DNA from: a virus
DNA length: 20,306 nt
Strand: one strand, 5' to 3'
Virus record (IMG/VR): IMGVR_UViG_3300020190_000440
Location: 1 to 20,306 of that record
Shown: in pieces, positions 1-8,005 of the stretch
How the letters are laid out: every line of letters starts with the position of its first letter
Position numbering within the stretch: position 1 is the first letter of the stretch
The notes under the pieces: generated by a model
Databases searched by the model: none
Told to the model about the DNA's origin: nothing
What the model saw: only the letters and a program-made list of their open reading frames with translations
Position numbers and translations under genes: made by a program

Positions 1-275
1 ATGTTGAACCCCATATGAAATATTCGGTTAATGGTGAGAATAGACGGGTCTATGGGGGTAGTGTCAATCCACTTACGGGAGATGTCTGTAGAAGTGAGTT
101 GGTATGTGTAATACATCTTCTGCCCACCGTCGTGATGCCACTTGGCAAAGTACTGGAGTGCTTCGTCAATACGGTCTTCCACCTGTGAGTCTTCCACATT
201 GACTTCAATCACAGGCTGACCCAGTGCCCGTAGGCAGTAGTCTTTGAGTTGTTGACGGGTTGTGGGGGTTGCCAT
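1..275 (-). CDS. gp13: Neck protein gp13 homologue (N-terminal part, 3' end outside window)
   Basis: The visible 91 codons start at ATG 275-273 and stay open to the window edge, so the C-terminus is missing. A clear Shine-Dalgarno AAGGAG lies just upstream (AAGGAGACTGAATG). The N-terminus reads MATPTTRQQLKDYCLRALGQ, followed by PVIEVNV, DRIDEALQYF and HHDGG. I recognise this as the opening of T4 gp13, which has the same arrangement (LKD..LRRLGAPIINVEL, then A.ELYGEYHFDG). From T4, gp13 is a neck protein that completes the DNA-filled head and helps form the tail-joining platform with gp14. T4 gene 13 follows the baseplate and fibre genes 8-12 and wac, and the position here fits that order. The identification rests on remembered sequence. 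The family is likely, but I cannot verify the remaining two-thirds of the protein. Confidence 0.82.
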   Translation of the reverse strand, partial: MATPTTRQQLKDYCLRALGQPVIEVNVEDSQVEDRIDEALQYFAKWHHDGGQKMYYTYQLTSTDISRKWIDTTPIDPSILTINRIFHMGFN

Positions 276-292
276 TCAGTCTCCTTTTCAAG

Positions 293-300
293 TATTTAGG
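293..300 (-). promoter_or_regulatory. Weak T4-late-like promoter motif before gp13
   Basis: The minus strand reads CCTAAATA, 6 of 8 matches to the T4 late promoter element TATAAATA. It lies 18 bp before the gp13 start and 7 bp before its Shine-Dalgarno, in one of only three gaps longer than 35 bp. Position is reasonable for a short-leader late transcript, but the match is weak and could be chance. Confidence 0.25.
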
Positions 301-315
301 AGCGTGGGCTTTTGC

Positions 316-591
316 CTATTCCCCGTTTTCGTCTTTTAGACGCTGCACCAATATTGCTAGTTCAGGCTCTCGTGCACACCAGCGGTCACACCCCGCATCG
401 TCTTTTTTTAGATATAGGGTATTGTCTCCATCGGTTATGTAGTGACGCACTCCCTTTTCGTAAACCCGTGTGTGGAACCCCCAAGGCACGGCGTAGTCTC
501 CACATACTTTTAAAAAATCATCCCAAGAGTACTCTCGCCCGTTGAGCGTTACTTTGCCACCTGTTCCATAATGAATGAGTGATATAGACAT
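316..591 (-). CDS. Small protein of unknown function between LamG protein and gp13
   Basis: A 91-residue protein that I do not recognise. It contains a GREYSWDDFLKVCGDYAVPW segment near residues 18-37 and a KKDDAGCDRWCAREPELA segment with two cysteines, and ends in charged residues (RLKDENGE). There is no signal peptide or membrane segment. The start at 591 is the first ATG after the upstream stop, and it lies in the same reading frame as the 621-residue gene: TAA, TAC, CCC, ATG. No Shine-Dalgarno is visible before it, so translation probably depends on re-initiation or coupling. It precedes gp13, where T4 has wac (fibritin), but it has none of the fibritin coiled coil. It could be a minor structural protein, an assembly factor or a host-takeover protein. 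The ORF is open in a tightly packed region and the protein has varied, non-repetitive composition, so I consider it real. Confidence 0.65.
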   Translation of the reverse strand: MSISLIHYGTGGKVTLNGREYSWDDFLKVCGDYAVPWGFHTRVYEKGVRHYITDGDNTLYLKKDDAGCDRWCAREPELAILVQRLKDENGE

Positions 592-597
592 GGGGTA

Positions 598-2463
598 TTA
601 CGGAACAACTTCTACTGGTTCTCTTTCAACAGCAACATTCCAATAGTTTTCGGGTGAACGAGAAGTCTTGGTTACTGTGGATAGAGGACTAATAAACAGG
701 GACTCGTTTCCAGACGCAGCAAGTTTGCTAACCAAAGCAGGTGCAGTTGTTCCTAATAGTCTTTTAAGGTTTGTAAATGTGCTTTGGCTGTCTATGGTAT
801 TGGAAACAGAAGTAAACCGCGAATTGGCTGTGTTGTAGTACACCAACACATCTTGATACAGATTTACTGCTGCTGCGGTGGCAAATGTGTAGTATATGCC
901 GTAAGAATCAGCAATAGAAACAGAGAGAGTGCTGCCTGCAACAACAATTGAATCGTAAACAGTTTTCAGATACGAAATATTGCTTTCTATTGGGGTGTAA
1001 GTAAATGATGTGGGAAAAGTGGAACCGCTATACAGGTTCTTGAAATCTCCACTGGCTCCACTTGCACCACTCATGGTTAATCCCAAATAGTAACGGAAAG
1101 TGTAGTCGTTCAGGTCTTTTCGGTACTGTTTGGCTGCTGTGAGTCCGCTAGACAGTTCCGTTACTGCGGTGGGAATCCAACACGCACCACTATCGTAACC
1201 AAAAATGTATCCTGCGGAAGCATCTGTTACCGCATGACCTCCACAAACACCACTTACAGGGGATGTCCACATTCGTGAAGCGGTAACACCCACGCAACCG
1301 TAAACATACAGGCTGCTGCCTTGGAATGCCACATTGCTAGCCACCTTGTTGGTGGTATCGCACGGGAAATACGATGTTCCAAGAGGGCCGTCCATGCTTA
1401 AGTAGTAAACGGTGTAATAGCCTGCGTCTTGGTGGGCTGTGGGAACAGGTGCGGTACTACCGTGTTGGAACCCACGAAGAGCGTCAGATGTTGTGCCTGC
1501 ACTAATTACAAGGTCGTCTAGCCAACCCTTGAATGGCTTATTTCCGCTGCCACCGCAACCCACATAAACAGATGATTTGGTTCCACGAATAGTGCCTGTT
1601 GCGCCTGTATATTTTTGAACCTGATTGCCGTTCCAATACGAACTAACTGCCGCACTGCTGCCTGCATTGGTATACGCCACGGCAAAATGATTCCACTCGT
1701 TCAGGGTGACTCCGCTAGGAGACACATTCATAATGTGGTCAAATCCTGTGGATACTGTGTTTGCTGTGGTGGAAAAATGGAACTGGAAACGAGACGACGA
1801 GTAGTCGTATTCCAAACGGAACGAGTCACTGGTTGTGCCTGTTACACCGTCTGGGCTTCGGGTAATAACTATAGGGTCATAAGCAGAGGTTGGGGCGGTG
1901 TCCATGTACACCCAACCAGAAATCAAGAAATACGAAGCCGATGTGAAACCTGGAAGTGAAATGCCTGCGGCAGCGGTGTCTGTGTCCAAATACGAGCCTT
2001 TGAACTGTGCTGCACGAGAACCCACAAACGCCCCAGTTGCACCAACGGTTCCTATGGTGGGATTGTACTCGGTGGCAGTGGCTCCACTCAAGGTCAAGTA
2101 GTTTATGACCTCTGGAGTTATGTTAGACTGGAAAACTAATTCGGTTGGTGTGAATGTGCCGTATCCTGTGCCGTCTATCTTTTGTTCGGCTAGAGGAAAA
2201 ACAGTTGTTGTGCTTGGAGCAACAGAGATGTTTCCAATATCTGTGAAAATAGTGGATGTTATGGTGTCTGGCTGTTCAGAAATAGCAACTGTGGTGTTTG
2301 ACCCACTAATAGGAGTCAATCCTCTAGAAACAACAAAAACATTTGGTTGGTCGCTGTAGGTAGAGGTCAAAAACCCTTTGTCGTCAAACACTTCAACCAG
2401 AACTTCTGATGTTCCTGTTAAGGGATTTATTCGTATTAGTGATTTATCTGATGGAGACGGCAT
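598..2463 (-). CDS. LamG / concanavalin A-like virion adhesin
   Basis: A 621-residue protein starting at ATG 2463, preceded by a purine run GGGGGA 6 bp upstream and only 3 bp after the beta-helix gene. The N-terminus (residues 1-140) is Thr/Ser-rich beta structure. Residues 150-325 look like a LamG jelly-roll: AAQFKGSYLDT, then FLISGWVYM (179-187), FRLEYDYSSSRFQFHF (215-230), LNEWNHFAVAYT (254-265), YWNGNQV and the closing FKGWLDDLVIS (311-321). These strands follow the usual LamG order. A segment YTVYYLSMDGPLGTSYFP follows at 350-367, then about 250 residues I cannot assign. LamG folds in phage tails are generally taken to bind carbohydrate, so a role as tail or neck adhesin is inferred. It occupies the place of T4 wac, next to the neck gene, but shows no sequence likeness to fibritin. 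Its stop codon is in frame with the downstream 91-residue gene. Confidence 0.7.
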   Translation of the reverse strand: MPSPSDKSLIRINPLTGTSEVLVEVFDDKGFLTSTYSDQPNVFVVSRGLTPISGSNTTVAISEQPDTITSTIFTDIGNISVAPSTTTVFPLAEQKIDGTGYGTFTPTELVFQSNITPEVINYLTLSGATATEYNPTIGTVGATGAFVGSRAAQFKGSYLDTDTAAAGISLPGFTSASYFLISGWVYMDTAPTSAYDPIVITRSPDGVTGTTSDSFRLEYDYSSSRFQFHFSTTANTVSTGFDHIMNVSPSGVTLNEWNHFAVAYTNAGSSAAVSSYWNGNQVQKYTGATGTIRGTKSSVYVGCGGSGNKPFKGWLDDLVISAGTTSDALRGFQHGSTAPVPTAHQDAGYYTVYYLSMDGPLGTSYFPCDTTNKVASNVAFQGSSLYVYGCVGVTASRMWTSPVSGVCGGHAVTDASAGYIFGYDSGACWIPTAVTELSSGLTAAKQYRKDLNDYTFRYYLGLTMSGASGASGDFKNLYSGSTFPTSFTYTPIESNISYLKTVYDSIVVAGSTLSVSIADSYGIYYTFATAAAVNLYQDVLVYYNTANSRFTSVSNTIDSQSTFTNLKRLLGTTAPALVSKLAASGNESLFISPLSTVTKTSRSPENYWNVAVEREPVEVVP

Positions 2464-2466
2464 TTG

Positions 2467-5400
2467 TTATCCCCCACGAGGAACAATAAAGGTGTTTACG
2501 CAAGTTGTACCTGAGTTTGGCCCAATCATTGGCGACGGAACAGTAATCGCAGTTCCGCCTGCTGTTGCGTTTTGAGTTCCAACAGCAGTACCAGCCAAAA
2601 CATCGGCTTCAGTGTTTGCGTATCTGTTTGCAAACGATGATTGTTGTGCCAACATTATAGGTATGCGAAGATAGTAAGACCCACCAATAGCAGAGCCAGA
2701 TGGTATTGCTCTTCCCAATCGTCCCACTCGGGAAACATACGGCTTCCACCACTCGTAATGCGGAGTATCGTTCGAAGGCACATTATACAGAGGAGTTCTG
2801 TTGTCTGACCATGTTGTTGCAGAGGGCCATGATTTTCTTGTAAGAATCACATTATGGCGTGTTGGCGATGTCGAAGTTCCTGCGGGAGTATTTGGAGCAG
2901 GGTATAAAATACAACTGGTGTAGTTGTCGTTACCAGCATCATACGCCCAATTAGTATCGGTTGTTCCTGCGTGTGGAACATTGGCATCTGCCCAAGCAGG
3001 TTGACCAACACCAAGTATTCCGTAAATATAACCACCACTATTCATGGTGATATGCGGCTGGTTGGGCGTTGCTACTATTCCTTGGTATATGCCACCGCCT
3101 GTTCCACCGTCAGCCACCTGATTAAAACTATCGTAAAGTCCTGTACAAATAAGTTTGGCTCTGTTATGCACACAAATCATTGGGGAGTATTGAGATAAAG
3201 AATACGCACCGTTTATGGCGTAGGTAGTGTTTCCTGTATATCTCCATCCGTAATAGCCTGCATCATTACCTGTAAAACAAGCAGCGTGTGCGTTTGCTCC
3301 ACTTGCCGCAGGAGCACCAACCTGAACCGCTGTTACTGATTGACCAATACGAATCGTGCCTTCTTCTCTGGCGTACAATCCACAAGCAAACCCGTTACCG
3401 TAAGCATAACTACTAGCAACCCCTGCAAACGGATACATGACTGCTGGATTCTTAAAAGCAATCACAGTACCTGAGTCTATGTGTACTCGTCCGTGGTGTT
3501 CTGCATGAATACCACCGTGGTTCCATCCTTTTACCCAGTAACTAGAGTTTTGTGAAAAATTTATTTCACCATTTAGATGAGCATACAAACCAATATACTG
3601 AGATTCACCAATCACATTTGTAAGATTAGTGGTTGCGGATTCAACAGAACTAATCAAACAGTCAGCGTACTTTTGGTGTGCGTAGAATCCACCAGAATAT
3701 TCAGAACCAGCACTAATACCCAACGACAAACCGTTGTTTGCAAAGGTTGACAGCAGAGTTCCTGCTGCAACTGTTGCTCCGTTTTGTGCGTGTAGATAGA
3801 TGTTTGTTTTTGTTAGTGTTAATCCACTAACGAATCCGCTTTCATTAGAGTTGGAATACGCTCGTATAACAATTCCGCTATTACCAATACCACCAAGTGA
3901 ATCGTTCAAAATGCAGTTTCGATTGGCTATAGTGTAGTTCTGTAGTTTATATCCGTAAAAATCCACACGCTGTGTGTACGCAGGTGTGCCCCCACCAGTC
4001 AAAGCACCCGACCAACTTCCACTACCAGCCGCCCAGTACGAAAAGGTTGCACCGTAAGCAGCGTGAACTATGCGACCTATAGTGGCTCCATTACCAAATA
4101 CTGTACAATTCTTGAATGTGTTGGTGCTCCATGAGTTATAAAAACCTGCGGTGCTTCCAAGTGTATTTCCAGGAAACACTGGAATATTCATGGTGATACG
4201 CATGACAGGTATAGCACCAATTGCGTTGCTTGCGTACACATCTTCTAATGTTGCATCTGAACCAGCATTCGTTAACTGTGCGTATTCTCCCTGTAGGTAC
4301 ACATGAGTGTTATACCCAATATCTGCCACACTATTGTATGCTCCAAATTTTAATGTGCTTTTGTCTCGTACAATAATTCCTTTATCGTTATGGCTACTCA
4401 TAAACACAGGAGTTCTCTTGGAATAATAAAAATCGCTGCCAACTGCTGTGCCCGAACCTGTATATTTTGGACTGTAATCGTATACTTTAGCACCACCAGA
4501 AACTATCAATCCATACCGATATCCAAGAGTGGCTACATTTCGAATACCAACAGAAATGTTGTCTCCTTCAAAATAGAGAGCATAATTTGGTGCACTGTAC
4601 AGAGCACTCTTGCCTGTTCTGTTGAGTCGTGCAAGACCGTTAGCCAAAGGTTGTGCACCGTATGATGCTCCGTCAAACTCTGCATTCACAAGCAGTAGGT
4701 TTCGTATTCCCTTTATGGTGGTGGGGTTGCCGTTTCCTTCAATATAGAATGGCACTTTTGAATTGGTTGTGCCTGATGAGCGAATAACAACAGGAAAATT
4801 GGTTACAGTTATTACATCGTCTGAAATATAAGTCAGACCAGCAGGCTGTGATGGGAATGCGGTTGCTCCTGCTCCCCAAGTTGAGTTTCCGTAATACCCA
4901 ACGGGTTCTGAGTATTGTGCTTCAGGATAATTGTTGTTATAACCACACCACGCTGGTGTGTTTCGCAGACCACCACCTATTCTTCCGTTTGAGTTTTCTG
5001 CGTCTCCACCAATAAAAGACACCAAACGGGTGTCCATGTTGATGTTTCTGAAAGCCAAACCGAGAGTCTGTCCTGCGGATGAAGCCCCAACAATTTTTGC
5101 TAATCCCAAAATTCCGTCACCTTCTTCATACGGATACCCGTGATTAAAACAGTGACGCAGAGAATAGTTTCCATCCCACTTGGTGTCGCTTACACCGCTT
5201 CCAAAATTAAGAACTTTATTGTTGTTTCGTGAAAGTGTTTGGTTCACTATGGCAACATATCCGCCTTCGTCTTCTGCGGTGAATCCGTGGGTCACTCCGT
5301 TTTCTACGCTCCACAGGTTTACTTCTCCAGTGTGTCCGTAAAAAGACATGGGAGCCAAATCCCAGTTATACGAACCAACCTTCCACAAGTACCGTTCTTT

Positions 5401-5784
5401 TATGGCAACAGGGTCGCCTTGAATAACAACACTATTTCCAAAAGGATGATACAGATTATCAGGAAAAAAGTTGTCGTGAGTGGTTCCACCGTTCAGGTCG
5501 TAGATGCCTTTTTGGAACTGAATGGTCAGGGTGGCATTATTGGTAATTACATATTTTTGTGCTTCTGTCCATGCCTTACTCAGAGTGGCAAACGGCTTGG
5601 CTGCTGTGCCGTCGCCTGTGGTGTCGTTTCCGAGGGTTTGACCTGTCCACGAACCTGCCGAGCCTGTCTTGCCTGCTCCCGTTACCCATCCTGGGGCAAT
5701 GTAGATGGTGGTGTCCGCTGCAATAACCTTGAGGTTTTGCAGGGGGTTGTTGGACGGCGACGGTATGGGGGAAAAGTCTGGCAT
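2467..5784 (-). CDS. Beta-helical tailspike-like protein (possible depolymerase)
   Basis: A 1105-residue protein. Residues 52-72 contain GNDTTGDGTAAKPFATLSKA, the G.D..GDGT...PFAT opening typical of phage tailspikes and other right-handed beta-helix proteins. The body is rich in short Gly/Asn/Ser/Thr turns and alternating hydrophobic strands. Regular rungs are visible at 731-743 (IGLYAHLNGEINF), 757-769 (GGIHAEHHGRVHI) and 801-813 (CGLYAREEGTIRI), and a looser one near 470-480 (IIVRDKSTLKF). Proteins of this fold form trimers and often cleave or bind host polysaccharide. I see no recognisable catalytic signature, so enzyme activity is unproven. The short C-terminal part (about 1020-1105) looks like a separate, non-helical cap. 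The ATG at 5784 has no Shine-Dalgarno but follows an AT-rich gap with promoter-like elements. Alternative starts nearby are not evident. Function as a receptor-binding protein is inferred from fold and neighbours. Confidence 0.72.
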   Translation of the reverse strand: MPDFSPIPSPSNNPLQNLKVIAADTTIYIAPGWVTGAGKTGSAGSWTGQTLGNDTTGDGTAAKPFATLSKAWTEAQKYVITNNATLTIQFQKGIYDLNGGTTHDNFFPDNLYHPFGNSVVIQGDPVAIKERYLWKVGSYNWDLAPMSFYGHTGEVNLWSVENGVTHGFTAEDEGGYVAIVNQTLSRNNNKVLNFGSGVSDTKWDGNYSLRHCFNHGYPYEEGDGILGLAKIVGASSAGQTLGLAFRNINMDTRLVSFIGGDAENSNGRIGGGLRNTPAWCGYNNNYPEAQYSEPVGYYGNSTWGAGATAFPSQPAGLTYISDDVITVTNFPVVIRSSGTTNSKVPFYIEGNGNPTTIKGIRNLLLVNAEFDGASYGAQPLANGLARLNRTGKSALYSAPNYALYFEGDNISVGIRNVATLGYRYGLIVSGGAKVYDYSPKYTGSGTAVGSDFYYSKRTPVFMSSHNDKGIIVRDKSTLKFGAYNSVADIGYNTHVYLQGEYAQLTNAGSDATLEDVYASNAIGAIPVMRITMNIPVFPGNTLGSTAGFYNSWSTNTFKNCTVFGNGATIGRIVHAAYGATFSYWAAGSGSWSGALTGGGTPAYTQRVDFYGYKLQNYTIANRNCILNDSLGGIGNSGIVIRAYSNSNESGFVSGLTLTKTNIYLHAQNGATVAAGTLLSTFANNGLSLGISAGSEYSGGFYAHQKYADCLISSVESATTNLTNVIGESQYIGLYAHLNGEINFSQNSSYWVKGWNHGGIHAEHHGRVHIDSGTVIAFKNPAVMYPFAGVASSYAYGNGFACGLYAREEGTIRIGQSVTAVQVGAPAASGANAHAACFTGNDAGYYGWRYTGNTTYAINGAYSLSQYSPMICVHNRAKLICTGLYDSFNQVADGGTGGGIYQGIVATPNQPHITMNSGGYIYGILGVGQPAWADANVPHAGTTDTNWAYDAGNDNYTSCILYPAPNTPAGTSTSPTRHNVILTRKSWPSATTWSDNRTPLYNVPSNDTPHYEWWKPYVSRVGRLGRAIPSGSAIGGSYYLRIPIMLAQQSSFANRYANTEADVLAGTAVGTQNATAGGTAITVPSPMIGPNSGTTCVNTFIVPRGG

Positions 5785-5796
5785 ATGTGTTTATTT

Positions 5797-5826
5797 ATTA
5801 CAGTATTGAATCGTTTTGTTTGTCAA
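5797..5826 (-). promoter_or_regulatory. Candidate sigma70-type promoter before beta-helix gene
   Basis: In the 44-bp gap the minus strand holds TTGACA (5826-5821), an 18-bp spacer and TGTAAT (5802-5797): a perfect -35 and 5 of 6 matches at -10. The predicted start would be near 5790, only a few bases from the ATG at 5784, giving an almost leaderless message. An AATAAATA (5799-5792), 7 of 8 to the T4 late element, overlaps the -10. An AT-rich gap can give such matches by chance. Confidence 0.35.
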
Positions 5827-5828
5827 AA

Positions 5829-7967
5829 TCAAGCAAAAACAACCATTGTGATATAATTGTTATTTTGTAAAGTATTAGAAACATCAACCACGGTTACATC
5901 TATTCGGTTTGTTTCTTGAACCTTTGCATTTGCCATTTGATTTCCTCCTGCTAAATCATTTGCAGACCATGCACTAGCAAATGCAGCACCAGTGTTGTTT
6001 GGAAGTACTTGCCCAGTCTTCAAATACACAGAATACACACCATTTGCGGGTCTTCCAACATAATCTATGTTACTGCTTGCCCCCCAAATCTTGACCGATC
6101 CTCCTGGGCCACTTAAATCTGTTCCATCAAAAGAAACCCAAGCCCTAGCACCAAATATTGGAGCACTTCCGCTAGGAACACTAAAGTTTGCAGACCCCAT
6201 TATGATTTTGTCGTTGGTTTTAATGCTACCGTTCACATCCAACGCAACTGCCGGATTGGATGTTCCAATACCAAGTCTTCCGTCTCCGCTAATTCGGATT
6301 CTTTCACCTTCTGTTCCGCTTTGGAGTGTGGAAAATATAAATCCTCCACCACTACTGTTATACATTGTAAGATTTGAATTTCCAGAAGTGTGTTTGAATT
6401 GTAAATTGCTTCCAGGACCATTCAAAATTGCAGAAACACTACCAGACAAAAGGTCTACTCGGAGTGCTCCATCGTATACATGGAGTTTTTGGCTGGGTGC
6501 ATTTGTTCCAATACCAACTTCTCCACCAACTTCAATTCGCATCCGCTCCGTGCCCAAGCCGCTGTCGCCTGCGGTGTTGGTGTAGAACACCAAATCGCTG
6601 TTAGACCCACCAATGGCTCGTGTGCGGAGGTCACGAACCAGTGTGGACGACCACGGCAGGTCTAGGCTGTCAATAATGGCAGCACGGGTGTACGGCTTGG
6701 CTTTAATAATGTACCGCACCGCAAGGTACGGGGGCATGTTGTTGTGGGGTTGGTCGCCGCCAGTTGCACCAGTCAGTCTAATGTAACCACCATCGACTGG
6801 ATTGTTTACATTTGCAACCTCGTTAGAAGCGGAACTTGGGAGTGGATTTGCAGTATTATCTTGACCATAAATTATATGTTGGTGAGACGGCATTTCTCCA
6901 GCGGTGAGGATGTGTCGCTCTTCGCCACCTTCTGAACCAAGCGGATAGATTCCGCTGATTGCAGATTGGTTGGTAGCATCGCCTTCAAGATCAGCAAGAG
7001 TTGTTTGATTCACGCCCAACGCAAATCGACCACGCAGGTCTGGGGTATTAAAGTGTGTAAGTGCCACCGTTGTAATGCTAGCGGTGCTGCTTCTTACGGT
7101 TCCTACACTACTTACAATTCTATATTGTAAACCAGAAACGCTTCCAGCCTTGAACAACAGGTTCGGGAATTCTAGTGTTTTATTTGTGCTATTGTAAACA
7201 GAAAGTGTTTGAATAACTGCACTAGTTGCAGAAACAGAAAGAACCACACCAATAAGTTCTGCGTTGGAATTGTAAACGCTACCTGTCCAAGCGTTGGTGT
7301 TGTTTTTGAATTGAAGTATGTCACCAACCACAACACTACCGGTGTTTAGTTCTGTTCCTGTAAGAGTCACCACACAACCGTAAATAGGAGCACGGTCGCC
7401 ACTAGTGTTTTGTAGTTTGCTGTACAGTTCAGGGTAATCAGCAACGGTATAGGTTGTGCCGTTGCACTCCAACCATGTGTCGGGAATGGTTGTGCCTGCA
7501 AAGGGCATGATGCTGCCCACAGGCTGCACCTCGTCAATACCCACCGTAGACGAACCACCAATCTGTGTGCCCAAGTAGTTGTTCATCACATACCCGTTCA
7601 GGGTGGGGTGGCGAGTCACCACAGGCTTGATTACAGTTCCCACAGCACTAGGTGGGTTGTGGGTCAGTCCACCCGAAACAGTAGAGTCAAGAAAAAGCAC
7701 AGGGTACGACAGCCCTGCGTATTTGGGCATGTCAATATAGCCACCGTAGGTGAGTTCAAAGGTGTTTGGGTCTGTGATGGCATTCACAATACCCAGCACT
7801 TCTGCGTTTTCTGCGGAGTCTGCTTGTGCTTTAAAGTATTTTTTAGCGTCTGCGGCGTTGAAACGCACCACATCACCCACAGTAAAGCCGTGAGACGACA
7901 GAGAGATGCTCTCTTTCAGAGTCTTGGCTGTTGCTGCTCCACCTGTTAGTACGAGTGATGAACCCAT
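5829..7967 (-). CDS. Tail fibre with collar domain, possible gp12 counterpart
   Basis: A 712-residue fibre. The start ATG 7967 has AGGA about 9 bases upstream. Domains in order: residues 22-138, a module also found in the upstream fibre (HGFTVGDVVRF, SAENAEV, FELTYGG); residues 148-184 and 305-318, the two halves of a Phage_Collar domain (VGSIMPFAGTTIPDTWLECN, then FNTPDLRGRFALG); residues 347-364, GGEERHILTAGEMPSHQH, with a His-x-His motif; residues 407-424, PHNNMPPYLAVRYIIKAK; then residues 480-580 with two GIGT..P..LHV-type repeats (484-499, 563-580), common in trimeric fibres; and a tip at 590-712 shared with the 1033-residue fibre. The collar halves are separated by about 115 residues that look like a further copy of the shared module. 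T4 gp12, the short tail fibre, also carries a collar domain and lies in the same interval, so this is its best counterpart. Equivalence is inferred from domain and position only. Confidence 0.82.
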   Translation of the reverse strand: MGSSLVLTGGAATAKTLKESISLSSHGFTVGDVVRFNAADAKKYFKAQADSAENAEVLGIVNAITDPNTFELTYGGYIDMPKYAGLSYPVLFLDSTVSGGLTHNPPSAVGTVIKPVVTRHPTLNGYVMNNYLGTQIGGSSTVGIDEVQPVGSIMPFAGTTIPDTWLECNGTTYTVADYPELYSKLQNTSGDRAPIYGCVVTLTGTELNTGSVVVGDILQFKNNTNAWTGSVYNSNAELIGVVLSVSATSAVIQTLSVYNSTNKTLEFPNLLFKAGSVSGLQYRIVSSVGTVRSSTASITTVALTHFNTPDLRGRFALGVNQTTLADLEGDATNQSAISGIYPLGSEGGEERHILTAGEMPSHQHIIYGQDNTANPLPSSASNEVANVNNPVDGGYIRLTGATGGDQPHNNMPPYLAVRYIIKAKPYTRAAIIDSLDLPWSSTLVRDLRTRAIGGSNSDLVFYTNTAGDSGLGTERMRIEVGGEVGIGTNAPSQKLHVYDGALRVDLLSGSVSAILNGPGSNLQFKHTSGNSNLTMYNSSGGGFIFSTLQSGTEGERIRISGDGRLGIGTSNPAVALDVNGSIKTNDKIIMGSANFSVPSGSAPIFGARAWVSFDGTDLSGPGGSVKIWGASSNIDYVGRPANGVYSVYLKTGQVLPNNTGAAFASAWSANDLAGGNQMANAKVQETNRIDVTVVDVSNTLQNNNYITMVVFA
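5832..6200 (-). repeat. Shared C-terminal tip domain, fibre 2 copy
   Basis: Residues 590-712 of the 712-residue fibre. The domain opens with PSGSAPIFGARAWVSF and closes with a hydrophobic end (ITMVVFA). The upstream fibre has PSGSAPLFGARAWVVF in the same place. DNA at 6137-6170 matches 8389-8422 at 30 of 34 positions by eye. Downstream the two tips diverge. Confidence 0.8.
7068..7346 (-). repeat. Shared fibre module, copy D (diverged, inside collar domain)
   Basis: Residues about 208-300 of the 712-residue fibre: GSVVVGDILQFKNNTNAW, then NAELIGVVLSVSA, then SVSGLQYRI. The spacing of GD..(R/Q)F, AE..G.V and G..Y matches the other three copies, but similarity is weak. It sits between the two halves of the collar domain. 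Confidence 0.5.
7554..7904 (-). repeat. Shared fibre module, copy C
   Basis: Residues 22-138 of the 712-residue fibre. Key landmarks are HGFTVGDVVRF (26-36), KAQADSAENAEVLGIV (46-61), FELTYGGYI (70-78) and GTVIKP (110-115). It aligns well with copy A of the 1033-residue fibre. The DNA is also similar around the SAENAEV codons (near 7799-7820 and 10228-10250). Confidence 0.78.
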
Positions 7968-8005
7968 GTGTGTGTTCCTATTCCTTATTATTCTGCTAGT
8001 CTACA

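Noticed and set aside
591-598. Frameshift joining the LamG and 91-residue genes
   Set aside because: The two are already in the same frame and separated by a plain TAA, so no frameshift is needed; readthrough or re-initiation is considered instead.
2467-5784. Diversity-generating retroelement target in the adhesins
   Set aside because: No reverse transcriptase, template repeat or adenine-biased variable C-terminal repeat was seen in the window.
5239-5856. Plus-strand open frame of 205 codons
   Set aside because: It lies wholly against the beta-helix gene and the following gap, has Cys/Val-rich composition without a domain, and no other plus-strand gene exists here.
6067-6585. Plus-strand open frame of 172 codons
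   Set aside because: Its Pro/Leu/Ser-rich product is the antisense of the repetitive fibre sequence.
7968-8005. Terminator or promoter between the two fibre genes
   Set aside because: The 38-bp gap has a ribosome site (AGGAACACACACATG) but no hairpin with a T-run and only a poor AT-rich -10-like segment.
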